Below, piece by piece: positions 17,937 through 25,277 of a stretch of DNA of 64,000 nt. The number at the start of each line of letters is the position of its first letter. Within the stretch, counting starts at the first letter, position 1. Source of the stretch: Neobacillus sp. PS2-9 (GTDB lineage: Bacteria; Bacillota; Bacilli; Bacillales; Cytobacillaceae); the NCBI RefSeq assembly GCF_030915525.1, contig NZ_CP133269.1, forward strand, positions 707,001 through 771,000, in the 5' to 3' direction. Position numbers and translations under genes: made by a program. Under the pieces are notes generated by a model, which ran no database searches, was not told the DNA's origin, and saw only the letters and a program-made list of their open reading frames with translations.

Positions 17937-18881
17937 ATGCAGCCGTTATTTTTGAAGCCCGTATTTAAAGAGAGAATTTGGGGAGGGACAACCCTCAAAC
18001 AAGAATTTGGATATGAAATCCCATCTGAACATACAGGAGAATGCTGGGCAATTTCTGCTCATCCGAATGGCCCTTCGGTTATTGAAAATGGTCCATTTGC
18101 AGGGGTTACACTTGATGAGCTTTGGAAGAAGCATCCCGAGCTTTTTGGAAATCCAACTGAAGAAGTGTTTCCTCTATTAACCAAGATTTTGGATGCCAAT
18201 ATGGACCTATCGGTGCAAGTGCACCCAGATGACGCGTATGCAAAAGTTAACGAAAATGGAGAACTAGGAAAGACTGAATGCTGGTACATCATCGATTGTA
18301 AAGAAGATGCTGACATGATCTTCGGACACAATGCGAAAACGCGTGAAGAATTGGTTGAACAGATCAACGAAGGAAAATGGAATGATTTGCTTCGTCGGGT
18401 GAAAATCAAACCAGGGGACTTTTTCTATGTACCAAGTGGCACGATTCACGCGTTGTGCGAAGGCACGCTTGTGTTAGAAACACAGCAAAGCTCTGATACA
18501 ACTTACCGAGTATACGATTATGACCGCCGCGATGTGGAAGGGAATTTACGTGAGCTTCACCTGGAAAAAGCGATTGAAGTAACGACTGTTCCACACCAAG
18601 ATGCAGAGACGGCACCTCGAGTGAAAGAGGAAGAGAACGCAACAGTAACCACTTTTGTCGAATCAGAATTTTTCTCTGTTTACAAATGGGCTGTCCGTGG
18701 TAAAGCTAGCTTCTCCTTTGCAGACAAATACGTGCTTTTCAGTGTAATCAAAGGTGAAGGATCCCTTGTCCATCAAGGTGAAACCTATGCTTTAAACAAA
18801 GGTACGCATTTTATCCTCCCAGTAGGTGCAGGAGAATTCCAAATCGACGGCAACTGCCAACTGATTGTGTCACATACGTAA
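17937..18881 (+). CDS. manA: mannose-6-phosphate isomerase, class I
   Basis: 314 residues, matching the short type I ManA of Bacillus (about 315). It interconverts mannose-6-phosphate and fructose-6-phosphate, feeding PTS-imported mannose into glycolysis. Cupin-type zinc ligands are recognisable in VQVHPDD (near residue 95), KTECWYII (near 113) and GTIHALCEG (near 170). I chose ATG 17937, with AGGAGGAACCAATC before it; an upstream frame from 17802 would add 45 residues containing a repeat palindrome and is not credible. It is divergent from the PRD regulator. Its 3' end carries the composite repeat/terminator at 18887-18938. Confidence 0.93.
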   Translation: MQPLFLKPVFKERIWGGTTLKQEFGYEIPSEHTGECWAISAHPNGPSVIENGPFAGVTLDELWKKHPELFGNPTEEVFPLLTKILDANMDLSVQVHPDDAYAKVNENGELGKTECWYIIDCKEDADMIFGHNAKTREELVEQINEGKWNDLLRRVKIKPGDFFYVPSGTIHALCEGTLVLETQQSSDTTYRVYDYDRRDVEGNLRELHLEKAIEVTTVPHQDAETAPRVKEEENATVTTFVESEFFSVYKWAVRGKASFSFADKYVLFSVIKGEGSLVHQGETYALNKGTHFILPVGAGEFQIDGNCQLIVSHT

Positions 18882-18886
18882 CAATG

Positions 18887-18938
18887 AAGGGGACAGTCCC
18901 CCAGCGCTTTAAAGCGGCGGGGGACTGTCCCTTTTTTT
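18887..18938 (+). terminator. strong terminator built from two GGGGACTGTCCC-type repeats
   Basis: GGGACAGTCCCCC (18890-18902) and GGGGGACTGTCCC (18919-18931) are inverted copies around AGCGCTTTAAAGCGGC, whose GCGCTTTAAAGCG folds further. A TTTTTTT run follows. The manA stop is 6 bases upstream. This is a dispersed palindrome used as a terminator. Confidence 0.85.
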
Positions 18939-19035
18939 ATGAAGGACAAAATGAAGAGGAATCCAGTTGAAAATGTCCTTCATCCCACAAACAAGGCGTA
19001 AGACCCAAATCCAATTGGGGACTTACGCTTCTTTA
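18939..19035. terminator. two further hairpins in the manA-fadR-type intergenic region
   Basis: ATGAAGGACA (from 18939) pairs with TGTCCTTCAT (ends about 18983). GCGTAAGaCCC (from about 18997) pairs with GGGgaCTTACGC (ends about 19029), followed by TTCTTTATT. The second may end minor read-through; the first has no T-run. Confidence 0.5.
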
Positions 19036-19062
19036 TTGCCAATACGTTATCTTAAAATAAAA

Positions 19063-19108
19063 TTGACTTTTTAAAATATTCAGAATAAACTTTACCTATC
19101 AGATAGGT
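19063..19108 (+). promoter_or_regulatory. promoter with overlapping palindromic operator
   Basis: TTGACT (19063-19068), 17 bases and TAAACT (19086-19091) form a sigma-A promoter. ACCTATCAGATAGGT (19094-19108) is a perfect palindrome just downstream of the -10, at the expected start site. It is probably the operator of the FadR-type regulator encoded next. Confidence 0.7.
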
Positions 19109-19151
19109 GGACAGTCGTATAGTAGAAAATGAGAGAGAAGGTGACCGTCTC

Positions 19152-19829
19152 ATGAAAACTATCAAAAAGGTATCTATGCACGAAATGATTGCGGAAGAAA
19201 TCAAGAGATACATAAATGACCATCAGTTGAAAAAGGGGGACAAACTGCCGTCTGTGGCTGAGCTTACTAGCATTCTCGGTGTCAGCCGGTCGAGCATCCG
19301 CGAAGGTCTCCGATATCTTGAAGGGTTCGATGTCATTGAGGTGCAAAACGGAAAGGGCATCTTCGTGAAAGAAGGAGAAGCCTTAAAAATCGAGGCCAAA
19401 ATTGATGTCGAGCAGGAGAAGAACTATCTGCTACACATTAGTGAGTTGCGTAGAGCACTAGAAGGAAAAGCAGTAGAGCTAGCGACACTGAGGGCAACCA
19501 ACCAAGAAATTGAAGAAATGGACCAACTGCTTATAGAGGTGATCCGCCTAAGAGATGCGGGGATCGATTCATCGGAGGTGGACTGGGAATTTCATAAGGC
19601 CATCTATCGAGCCTCCCATAACCCCTTGCTAGAAAGTGTCGCCGAATCGGTATCCGACACCTTCAATAAGCTTTGGAGCAGACCTTTTGGCATCGAGCAT
19701 ATTTTTAGTGATACCCTGCCATTTCACAGCACGATGCTTGACGGCATTAAGCAGCGTGACCCTGCTTATGCGTTGCAGGAGTTTAATAAAATCATAGATG
19801 CGGTCGAGGATACCGTTCGCCGAATCTAG
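19152..19829 (+). CDS. GntR-family regulator, FadR/FCD subfamily
   Basis: 225 residues. Winged helix-turn-helix at about 5-70 (KLPSVAELTSILGVSRSSIREGLRYLEG, in parts: LPSVAELTS, SRSSIREGLRYLE). The C-terminal FCD domain (about 85-220) is an all-helical ligand pocket, with WEFHKAIYRASHNPLL and LPFHSTMLDGI supplying likely metal-binding acidic and His residues. FCD regulators usually sense carboxylic acids, sugar acids or amino acids. I chose ATG 19152 (AAGGTGA 8 bases upstream) rather than the upstream in-frame start at 19107, which overlaps the operator. It precedes and probably controls the PLP enzyme and the ABC importer. Confidence 0.88.
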   Translation: MKTIKKVSMHEMIAEEIKRYINDHQLKKGDKLPSVAELTSILGVSRSSIREGLRYLEGFDVIEVQNGKGIFVKEGEALKIEAKIDVEQEKNYLLHISELRRALEGKAVELATLRATNQEIEEMDQLLIEVIRLRDAGIDSSEVDWEFHKAIYRASHNPLLESVAESVSDTFNKLWSRPFGIEHIFSDTLPFHSTMLDGIKQRDPAYALQEFNKIIDAVEDTVRRI

Positions 19830-19890
19830 GCAGGCCGCCACTCTCCCGATACGGTTTGCCGCCATAAAACCAAGGAAAGAAGGAATGACC

Positions 19891-21075
19891 ATGACAAACA
19901 AGTTTTTCTCAGATGAACATATTGTCACACATCTCGGTGACGAATATGACCGCTTCCACGGAGCCGTTGTTCCGCCTATCTATCAAAATTCGCTCTTTGT
20001 CTTTAAGGATTTTGACCAGCTCGCCGAGGCCATGAAGGATGAGCAAAACAGCTACCTATACTGGCGGGGCACCAATCCCACCGTCCAAATTGTCGAGCAA
20101 AAAATCGCCGCCCTCGAAAAAGGTGAGAAATGTAAACTATTCTCCTCTGGAATGGCCGCCATCTCATCCGCCATCCTCACGTTCCTAAAAGCAGGCGATC
20201 ACGTACTAAGCATCAGCAATATTTACGGTCCTACTACGAAGTTTTTCACCTATGCCGAAAAATTTGGTATCACTCACACCAACACACTTCAAACCGATCT
20301 AGACACCATCGAATCTCTCATTCAACCCAACACCAAAGTCATCTACCTAGAAAGCCCAACCACCATGACCTTTAAACTCGTTGATCTTAAGGCCATCTCC
20401 GATCTAGCCAAGCAGCGCGGAATCAAAACAATTATTGATAACACTTGGGCGACTCCTATTTTTCAGAACCCTATTACACTTGGAATCGATATCGTGGTTC
20501 ATTCCGTTTCCAAATACCTAGGCGGCCATAGCGATCTCGTTGGCGGGGCGCTCATCACTAGCAAAGAAATCATGGACCATCTTTTCTATCACGAATACCA
20601 ACTGCTAGGCGGAGTCATGCCGCCCTATGAAGCCTGGCTATTAATGCGCGGTCTGCGCACCCTGCCTCTACGAATGAAAGCCCATCAAGAAAGCGGAATG
20701 AAAATCGCCACCTTTTTAGAAAATCATCCTTCTGTCAAAAAAGTAAACTATCCAGGCTTAAAGAGCTCTCCAGATTATGAACTTGGCACCAAGCAATTAA
20801 AAGGATATGCCGGTCTATTGAGTTTTGAACTCGCGAACAATTCCTTCGAGTCCGTTCGTAAGGTGATTAACAGCCTGAAACAGTTCCAAATCGGAGTTTC
20901 CTGGGGTGGCTTTGAGAGTCTCGTCATCTCACCGAATTACGGCTATAACAAGGAGCAACTAGTTGCCAGTGGCATGGATCCTGGCTTAATTCGACTATCC
21001 GTCGGTTTAGAAAATGCTGATGAACTGATGGAAGACCTCAACATGGCATTGCAGGTACAATCACAAACGGTATAA
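19891..21075 (+). CDS. Cys/Met-metabolism PLP-dependent enzyme (gamma-lyase/synthase-like)
   Basis: 394 residues, the usual length for the cystathionine gamma-synthase / methionine gamma-lyase family. Motifs: SGMAAISSAIL near 83-93, YLESPTTMTFKLVDL near 150, DNTWATP near 178 and the PLP lysine in HSVSKYLGGHSD near 205. It carries out beta- or gamma-elimination or replacement on an amino-acid substrate; the exact reaction cannot be told. I chose ATG 19891, 6 bases after AAGAAGGA; an ATG at 19885 is close. Between a FadR-type regulator and a CUT1-type ABC importer, it suggests the imported compound carries an amino-acid-like part. Gene ends at 21075; a weak hairpin follows. Confidence 0.87.
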   Translation: MTNKFFSDEHIVTHLGDEYDRFHGAVVPPIYQNSLFVFKDFDQLAEAMKDEQNSYLYWRGTNPTVQIVEQKIAALEKGEKCKLFSSGMAAISSAILTFLKAGDHVLSISNIYGPTTKFFTYAEKFGITHTNTLQTDLDTIESLIQPNTKVIYLESPTTMTFKLVDLKAISDLAKQRGIKTIIDNTWATPIFQNPITLGIDIVVHSVSKYLGGHSDLVGGALITSKEIMDHLFYHEYQLLGGVMPPYEAWLLMRGLRTLPLRMKAHQESGMKIATFLENHPSVKKVNYPGLKSSPDYELGTKQLKGYAGLLSFELANNSFESVRKVINSLKQFQIGVSWGGFESLVISPNYGYNKEQLVASGMDPGLIRLSVGLENADELMEDLNMALQVQSQTV

Positions 21076-21100
21076 AAGGCTGACCTTTTATATAAAAAAA
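21073..21100 (+). terminator. weak hairpin, possible attenuator
   Basis: TATAAAAGG and CCTTTTATA pair around CTGA and are followed by A-rich sequence. It sits between the PLP-enzyme and binding-protein genes; with no T-run it may be an mRNA processing or stability element. Confidence 0.35.
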
Positions 21101-21127
21101 GAAAAACATTTCAGAGGGGGATAAAAT

Positions 21128-22450
21128 TTGATGCTTCATCTCAAAAAAGGATTTTTGATGTTGGTGCTAGTCATGGTTTTCCTAGGCCTGCTCGCAGGCT
21201 GTAGCGGCTCCAAAGAAACAAGCTCTGAAGAAGGCGGCGACGCAAAAGTCACACTACGAATGGTTGAGAGTATTACAAGCCCAGCAAGAACCAAACTGTT
21301 GAAAAAGATGCTTGCCAAGTTTGAAAAAGAAAATCCAGGGATTAAAGTGGAGCTCATCTCCCCACCATTAAAGAGTGCCGACGAAAAAATCACCCAAATG
21401 TTAATGGCAAAAGAAGATATTGATGTATTAGAGGTTCGCGAGCAAACTGTTAAAAACTTCGCAAATAACAAATTTATTGAAGACCTTTCCCGCTATACAA
21501 GCCAGTGGAAGGAATGGGACACGTTAACGGAAACCATCAAACACGGTGCGACAGCGGTTGACCACAATCCATACTATATTCCGTATGGTGTATATGAAAA
21601 AACGTTATTTTACCGGAAAGATTGGTTTGAAGAGGCTGGCATCAAGGTTCCTGAAACATGGGATGAGCTAGTGGATGCGGCGATTAAATTAACGGACAAA
21701 TCGAAGAATCGCTACGGCTATAGCTTCCGAGGCGGTGCAGGTGCCACAGATTATATCGAATTTATGACATGGTCTTACCTTGGAAAGAACATTGTCCAGA
21801 ATGATGCCTATTTTACACAAGACGGAAAAACGATGTTTGAAACACCTGAAGCGAAGCAAGTACTGGATACGTATTTGAAGTTATACAAAGAAGCGTCCCC
21901 GCCGGATTCTGTTAGCTGGAGCTACCCGGAAATGGTGCAAGGCTTCACATCTGGCATGACAGCGATGTTAATCCAGGATCCAGAGGTTATTGTAACGGCT
22001 GAAGAAAATATGAAAAAAGGGACATGGGCAACAGCTCCACTTCCAAAGGGTACGCCATCAGGTGTCGCTCAACAGCCTGCCGGAACAGCTGGCTGGGGAA
22101 TCGGAGCTTTCTCAAAGCATAAGGATGAAGCGTGGAAGCTAGTTTCTTTCCTATCAAGCCCAGAGCAAAACCTATACTTTGCGAAAAATAACTCATTAAT
22201 TCCGATTCATTTAAGTGCAGGGGATGACCCATATTTCAAGGAAGGTTACTTCAGCTCTTATATCCAAATGAATGCAAAGCCAGAAGAGTTCTTGATTGCT
22301 GACCGCCCTGTTGAGTACAAGGGATATGCAGAATACAGAGCGATGGCAGATAAAGATATTCAGGCCCTGCTGTTAGGAAAGGTATCGAGTAAAGACACTT
22401 TAGCCAAGTGGTCTGATTTTTGGAAAAAGGAAAAAGCCAATAAAAAATAG
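21128..22450 (+). CDS. CUT1-type ABC transporter substrate-binding lipoprotein
   Basis: About 440 residues. Lipoprotein signal: basic start, hydrophobic stretch and lipobox LLAGC with the modified Cys at residue 25 (SGSKETSSE linker follows). The mature part resembles solute-binding family 1 (maltose/multiple-sugar type): KMLAKFEKENPGIKVEL, then PYYIPYGVYEKTLFYRKDWF and GVAQQPAGTAGWGIGAFSKH. It would capture a sugar or sugar-like solute at the outer face of the membrane. The start is TTG 21128 or ATG 21131, both after GAGGGGG. First of three transport genes; a hairpin at 22460 may allow higher expression of this gene than of the permeases. Confidence 0.88.
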   Translation: MMLHLKKGFLMLVLVMVFLGLLAGCSGSKETSSEEGGDAKVTLRMVESITSPARTKLLKKMLAKFEKENPGIKVELISPPLKSADEKITQMLMAKEDIDVLEVREQTVKNFANNKFIEDLSRYTSQWKEWDTLTETIKHGATAVDHNPYYIPYGVYEKTLFYRKDWFEEAGIKVPETWDELVDAAIKLTDKSKNRYGYSFRGGAGATDYIEFMTWSYLGKNIVQNDAYFTQDGKTMFETPEAKQVLDTYLKLYKEASPPDSVSWSYPEMVQGFTSGMTAMLIQDPEVIVTAEENMKKGTWATAPLPKGTPSGVAQQPAGTAGWGIGAFSKHKDEAWKLVSFLSSPEQNLYFAKNNSLIPIHLSAGDDPYFKEGYFSSYIQMNAKPEEFLIADRPVEYKGYAEYRAMADKDIQALLLGKVSSKDTLAKWSDFWKKEKANKK

Positions 22451-22459
22451 CACCGGTTG

Positions 22460-22493
22460 GGGGCAGTGGAGTTCTGCTGCCCCTATGTTTTTT
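22460..22493 (+). terminator. intercistronic terminator-like hairpin
   Basis: GGGGCAG and CTGCCCC form a 7-bp GC stem with a 10-base loop, then TATGTTTTTT. It lies after the binding-protein gene, where partial termination is usual in ABC operons. Confidence 0.7.
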
Positions 22494-22512
22494 AGAGAGG
22501 AGCGTATGAAAC

Positions 22513-23445
22513 TTGAAGACGCAAACTGAACCAGTTACCAATCGAAGCTTGCCAACGTTTTCGATCTCCAAGCATGGACTGTTTATTTTCCTTAGCTTAC
22601 TCCCTGCCTTATTGCTTGTCGCCATTTTCATCTATTATCCATTATTCAAAGGGGTCATTATGGCCTTTCAAAATTACTCGCTATTTGACTTAACGAACAT
22701 TGAGTTTATCGGATTCGATAACTTCAAGGCGGTCATGGCTGAAGCAGGATTTAAAGAATCCTTAGTGAACAGCTTTTATTGGGTCTTTTTTTCACTCATT
22801 CCCCAGTTTGTGATTGGCTTTGGTGTTGCCTTGTTATTGCGGAGAAAATTCCGGGGCAGAGGCGTGTATCAAGCCTTTATATTTTTTCCTTGGGCGATGT
22901 CGGGGTTCTTAATCGGATTAATTTGGCGCTGGATGTTAAATGGCCAAAGCGGCGTAATAAATGACCTGTTGTTGAAGGCAGGAATCATTGATACCGGGAT
23001 TCCTTTCTTAGCGGACCCCACTTGGGCCATGGTATCCGTCATTGTGGCCAACGTGTGGTACGGAATTACCTTCTTTGCCATCATGATTTTAGCCGCCCTG
23101 CAATCTATTCCTGACGAATTGTTTGAAGCGGCGAAGATCGACGGGGCGAACTATTTCCAGCAACTGTTCAAGATTACCATTCCGTATATTTTACCAACGC
23201 TGATTGTGACGACATTACTACGTATTATCTGGATTCTAAATTTCCCTGATCTGATTTATTCCTTAACGAACGGCGGGCCTGCAGGGTCAACACATATTCT
23301 ATCTACCTTCATGCTGGAAAAATTAATCATGGGACAGAACTATGGACAGGCAGCGGCGATCGGTGTCATTATGATTTTCTTACTCCTGTGCTTTTCGATT
23401 TTTTATGTACTGGCAACGAAATTCAATAAAGCGGGTGATTTTTAA
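22513..23445 (+). CDS. CUT1-type ABC transporter permease (MalF-like)
   Basis: 310 residues with about six hydrophobic segments. Binding-protein-dependent permease signature with the EAA loop: IPDELFEAAKIDGANYFQQLFKITIP (in parts: ELFEAAKIDGAN, FQQLFKITIP), near residues 195-220, which docks the ATPase. The apparent start is TTG 22513. An out-of-frame ATG at 22506, better placed after GAGAGGAGC, reads only seven codons and then stops, so it may be an accidental or regulatory mini-ORF. The stop overlaps the next start by one base. No ATPase gene is nearby; in Bacillus such importers usually share MsmX, encoded elsewhere. Confidence 0.9.
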   Translation: MKTQTEPVTNRSLPTFSISKHGLFIFLSLLPALLLVAIFIYYPLFKGVIMAFQNYSLFDLTNIEFIGFDNFKAVMAEAGFKESLVNSFYWVFFSLIPQFVIGFGVALLLRRKFRGRGVYQAFIFFPWAMSGFLIGLIWRWMLNGQSGVINDLLLKAGIIDTGIPFLADPTWAMVSVIVANVWYGITFFAIMILAALQSIPDELFEAAKIDGANYFQQLFKITIPYILPTLIVTTLLRIIWILNFPDLIYSLTNGGPAGSTHILSTFMLEKLIMGQNYGQAAAIGVIMIFLLLCFSIFYVLATKFNKAGDF

Positions 23446-24278
23446 TGACGAGGCTCATCAATTGGAAACAGCTGTTTAAGGTGATTTTTCTCTCCTTATT
23501 CCTTGTCTTTACGGTGTTTCCGCTTTATTGGATTTTCATTACTTCTTTAAAACCAGGCAAGGACATGTTTACGTTCCCCATTCACTATTGGCCTGAAACG
23601 ATCACGTTTGAACATTATATTGACATCTTTAAAATTTCTAATTTTGGTATTTATATCACAAATAGCTTGATTTTGTCTGTGGTTGCTGGAGTTTTCTCGC
23701 TTCTCATTGCGATGCTGAGCGGCTATGTGTTAGCCCGTTTTGAGTTTAAAGGGAAATCGCAAGTGATTTTTGCCTTTTTTATTACGCAAATGATCCCGTT
23801 ATTTATTGGGTTGGCGCCATTATATTTATTAATGTCCAAGCTTCAGCTGCTCAACAAGTTGCCATCTCTTATGCTGATGTACACGGTCATGATGGTTCCT
23901 TTTTGTACGGTGATTATGAAAGGGTTTTTCGAGCGAATCCCATCCACACTAGAGGAAGCGGCCATGATTGATGGGTGCTCGAGGCTGACGGCGTTATTCA
24001 AGGTCATCATTCCTGTGATGCTACCTGGGATTGCAGCGACCTTTATCTTCGCGTTTGTGCAGTGCTGGAACGAGTTGTTCCTTGCCATTATGTTTATCGA
24101 TAAGGAAGAAGCGAAGACCATTCCGGTTGCGATGAACTCCTTTATCACCAAGTACGATATTGACTGGGGATCCATGTCCGCGGCAACCGTCTTATCCGTG
24201 ATTCCTACTCTTATCCTTTTCGCCTTTGCGCAAAAATACATAGTCGAGGGCATGACACAAGGTTCTGTCAAAGGGTAA
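23445..24278 (+). CDS. CUT1-type ABC transporter permease (MalG-like)
   Basis: 277 residues, six hydrophobic segments, with the EAA loop IPSTLEEAAMIDGCSRLTALF (in parts: PSTLEEAAMIDGC, LTALFKVI) near 160-180. It forms the heterodimeric channel with the gene before it; start and stop overlap (TAATG), so translation is coupled. It is the last gene of the cluster. Downstream is a tandem repeat region, with no obvious strong terminator before it. Confidence 0.9.
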   Translation: MTRLINWKQLFKVIFLSLFLVFTVFPLYWIFITSLKPGKDMFTFPIHYWPETITFEHYIDIFKISNFGIYITNSLILSVVAGVFSLLIAMLSGYVLARFEFKGKSQVIFAFFITQMIPLFIGLAPLYLLMSKLQLLNKLPSLMLMYTVMMVPFCTVIMKGFFERIPSTLEEAAMIDGCSRLTALFKVIIPVMLPGIAATFIFAFVQCWNELFLAIMFIDKEEAKTIPVAMNSFITKYDIDWGSMSAATVLSVIPTLILFAFAQKYIVEGMTQGSVKG

Positions 24279-24308
24279 CTCGGGAACTGTGGATAATTGG
24301 GTTCAGGT

Positions 24309-24500
24309 TGTTCGCAAATAAAAGTGGGTTATCCGCAAATAAGAGCCGGTTATCCGCAAATAAATGTGGATTAATCGCAAATAAAAGCGAGTTATCCGCA
24401 AATAAAAGGAGTCATCCACAAATAAAAGTGGATGACTCACAAGTAAAACCGTTCCATCCGCAAGAAAGAGATGCATTATCCACAAAAAGGGGATGAAAAT
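24309..24500. repeat. degenerate 21-bp tandem repeats, about nine copies
   Basis: Copies follow the pattern TATCCGCAAATAAAAGTGGGT with period 21 (some 20-22). CGCAAATAA is nearly invariant in the first five copies; the last three are degraded (CACAAGTAAAA, CGCAAGAAAGAG, CACAAAAAGGGG). Because 21 is divisible by 3, frames stay open on both strands (ANKS-type and YLRIT-type repeat peptides), but no ribosome binding site supports translation. It lies between convergent genes. Confidence 0.85.
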
Positions 24501-24548
24501 CTATGAAAAATTACAATATCCACAAGACAATAGTTTTTATTAACAAAC

Positions 24549-25094
24549 TTATTTGGTTCGCAGTCGTTTAATCGCCTTGACCACCAAAATAATATACCCA
24601 ATCAATAGTCCGTACCCAATTACAATGATGAGACCTGGCACATAGCCTGGGGTATTCCCTGAATCGGTTGACATTCCTGCCATAAAGAGTGGAAAAATCG
24701 GCAGCATGAGGACGCCCGGTCCTGAACTAACCAATAGTAAAGCGCCTGGTGCAAGTGCAATCCAAGGCCAAATTGGCTTTTTCTTTTTCTCTGACCCACC
24801 ACTGATAAGTTCTGCCGGTTTCTCACCTACTCTCACGATAGGACTCGCCGTTTTCCTCCATTGCTTATAGGTTTTGATTGCAACAAACGCTTTTTTCATT
24901 CCCCATCCAAGCACAATAATGATACATAGCCCAATGACCATAAATAAAATCGAAAAGAAGCTGATTTCATCCGGTTTCCATAATGGAATCGTCATCATCA
25001 AGAGCATCCCTGGTAAGGTAGTTAACGCAAATATTCCTCCCCCAATTAAGACAAAATAGGCCCAAATTGGGTTTATGATTTCTGTCTGTCTCAT
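24549..25094 (-). CDS. hypothetical membrane protein with internal duplication
   Basis: 181 residues with four hydrophobic segments arranged as two pairs. The two halves are similar: IWAYFVLIGGGIFALTTLPG (residues 10-29) resembles IWPWIALAPGALLLVSSGPG (about 108-127), and each is followed by a Leu/Met-rich segment and a second membrane helix. A cytoplasmic linker of about 40 basic residues, rich in lysine (GGSEKKKKP), separates them. Function unknown. AAGGGGAATATGTA precedes ATG. Single gene, convergent with the ABC cluster across the 21-bp repeats. Confidence 0.7.
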   Translation of the reverse strand: MRQTEIINPIWAYFVLIGGGIFALTTLPGMLLMMTIPLWKPDEISFFSILFMVIGLCIIIVLGWGMKKAFVAIKTYKQWRKTASPIVRVGEKPAELISGGSEKKKKPIWPWIALAPGALLLVSSGPGVLMLPIFPLFMAGMSTDSGNTPGYVPGLIIVIGYGLLIGYIILVVKAIKRLRTK

Positions 25095-25277
25095 TACATA
25101 TTCCCCTTAAAAATAATAGAAAGCCCACCCTATATTATAAAACGATTGGATGGAAAAAAATAGTATATGTATGTCAAATTGTGGAGGGAGGCATTCTACT
25201 ATTTTTTTAGTAAGTGAATGATATGGCATTCATGGTTCAAACTAACAAAAAGTACGTTTAACTGAGGAGAGATTCAC

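Noticed and set aside
24303..24496. Open frames on both strands within the 21-bp repeats
   Set aside because: A period of 21 bases keeps any frame open by itself. Neither frame has a ribosome binding site, and the repeats degrade without regard to codons.
24309..24500. Possible CRISPR array
   Set aside because: The repeats are adjacent, with no unique spacers, the period is only 21 bases, and no cas gene is present.
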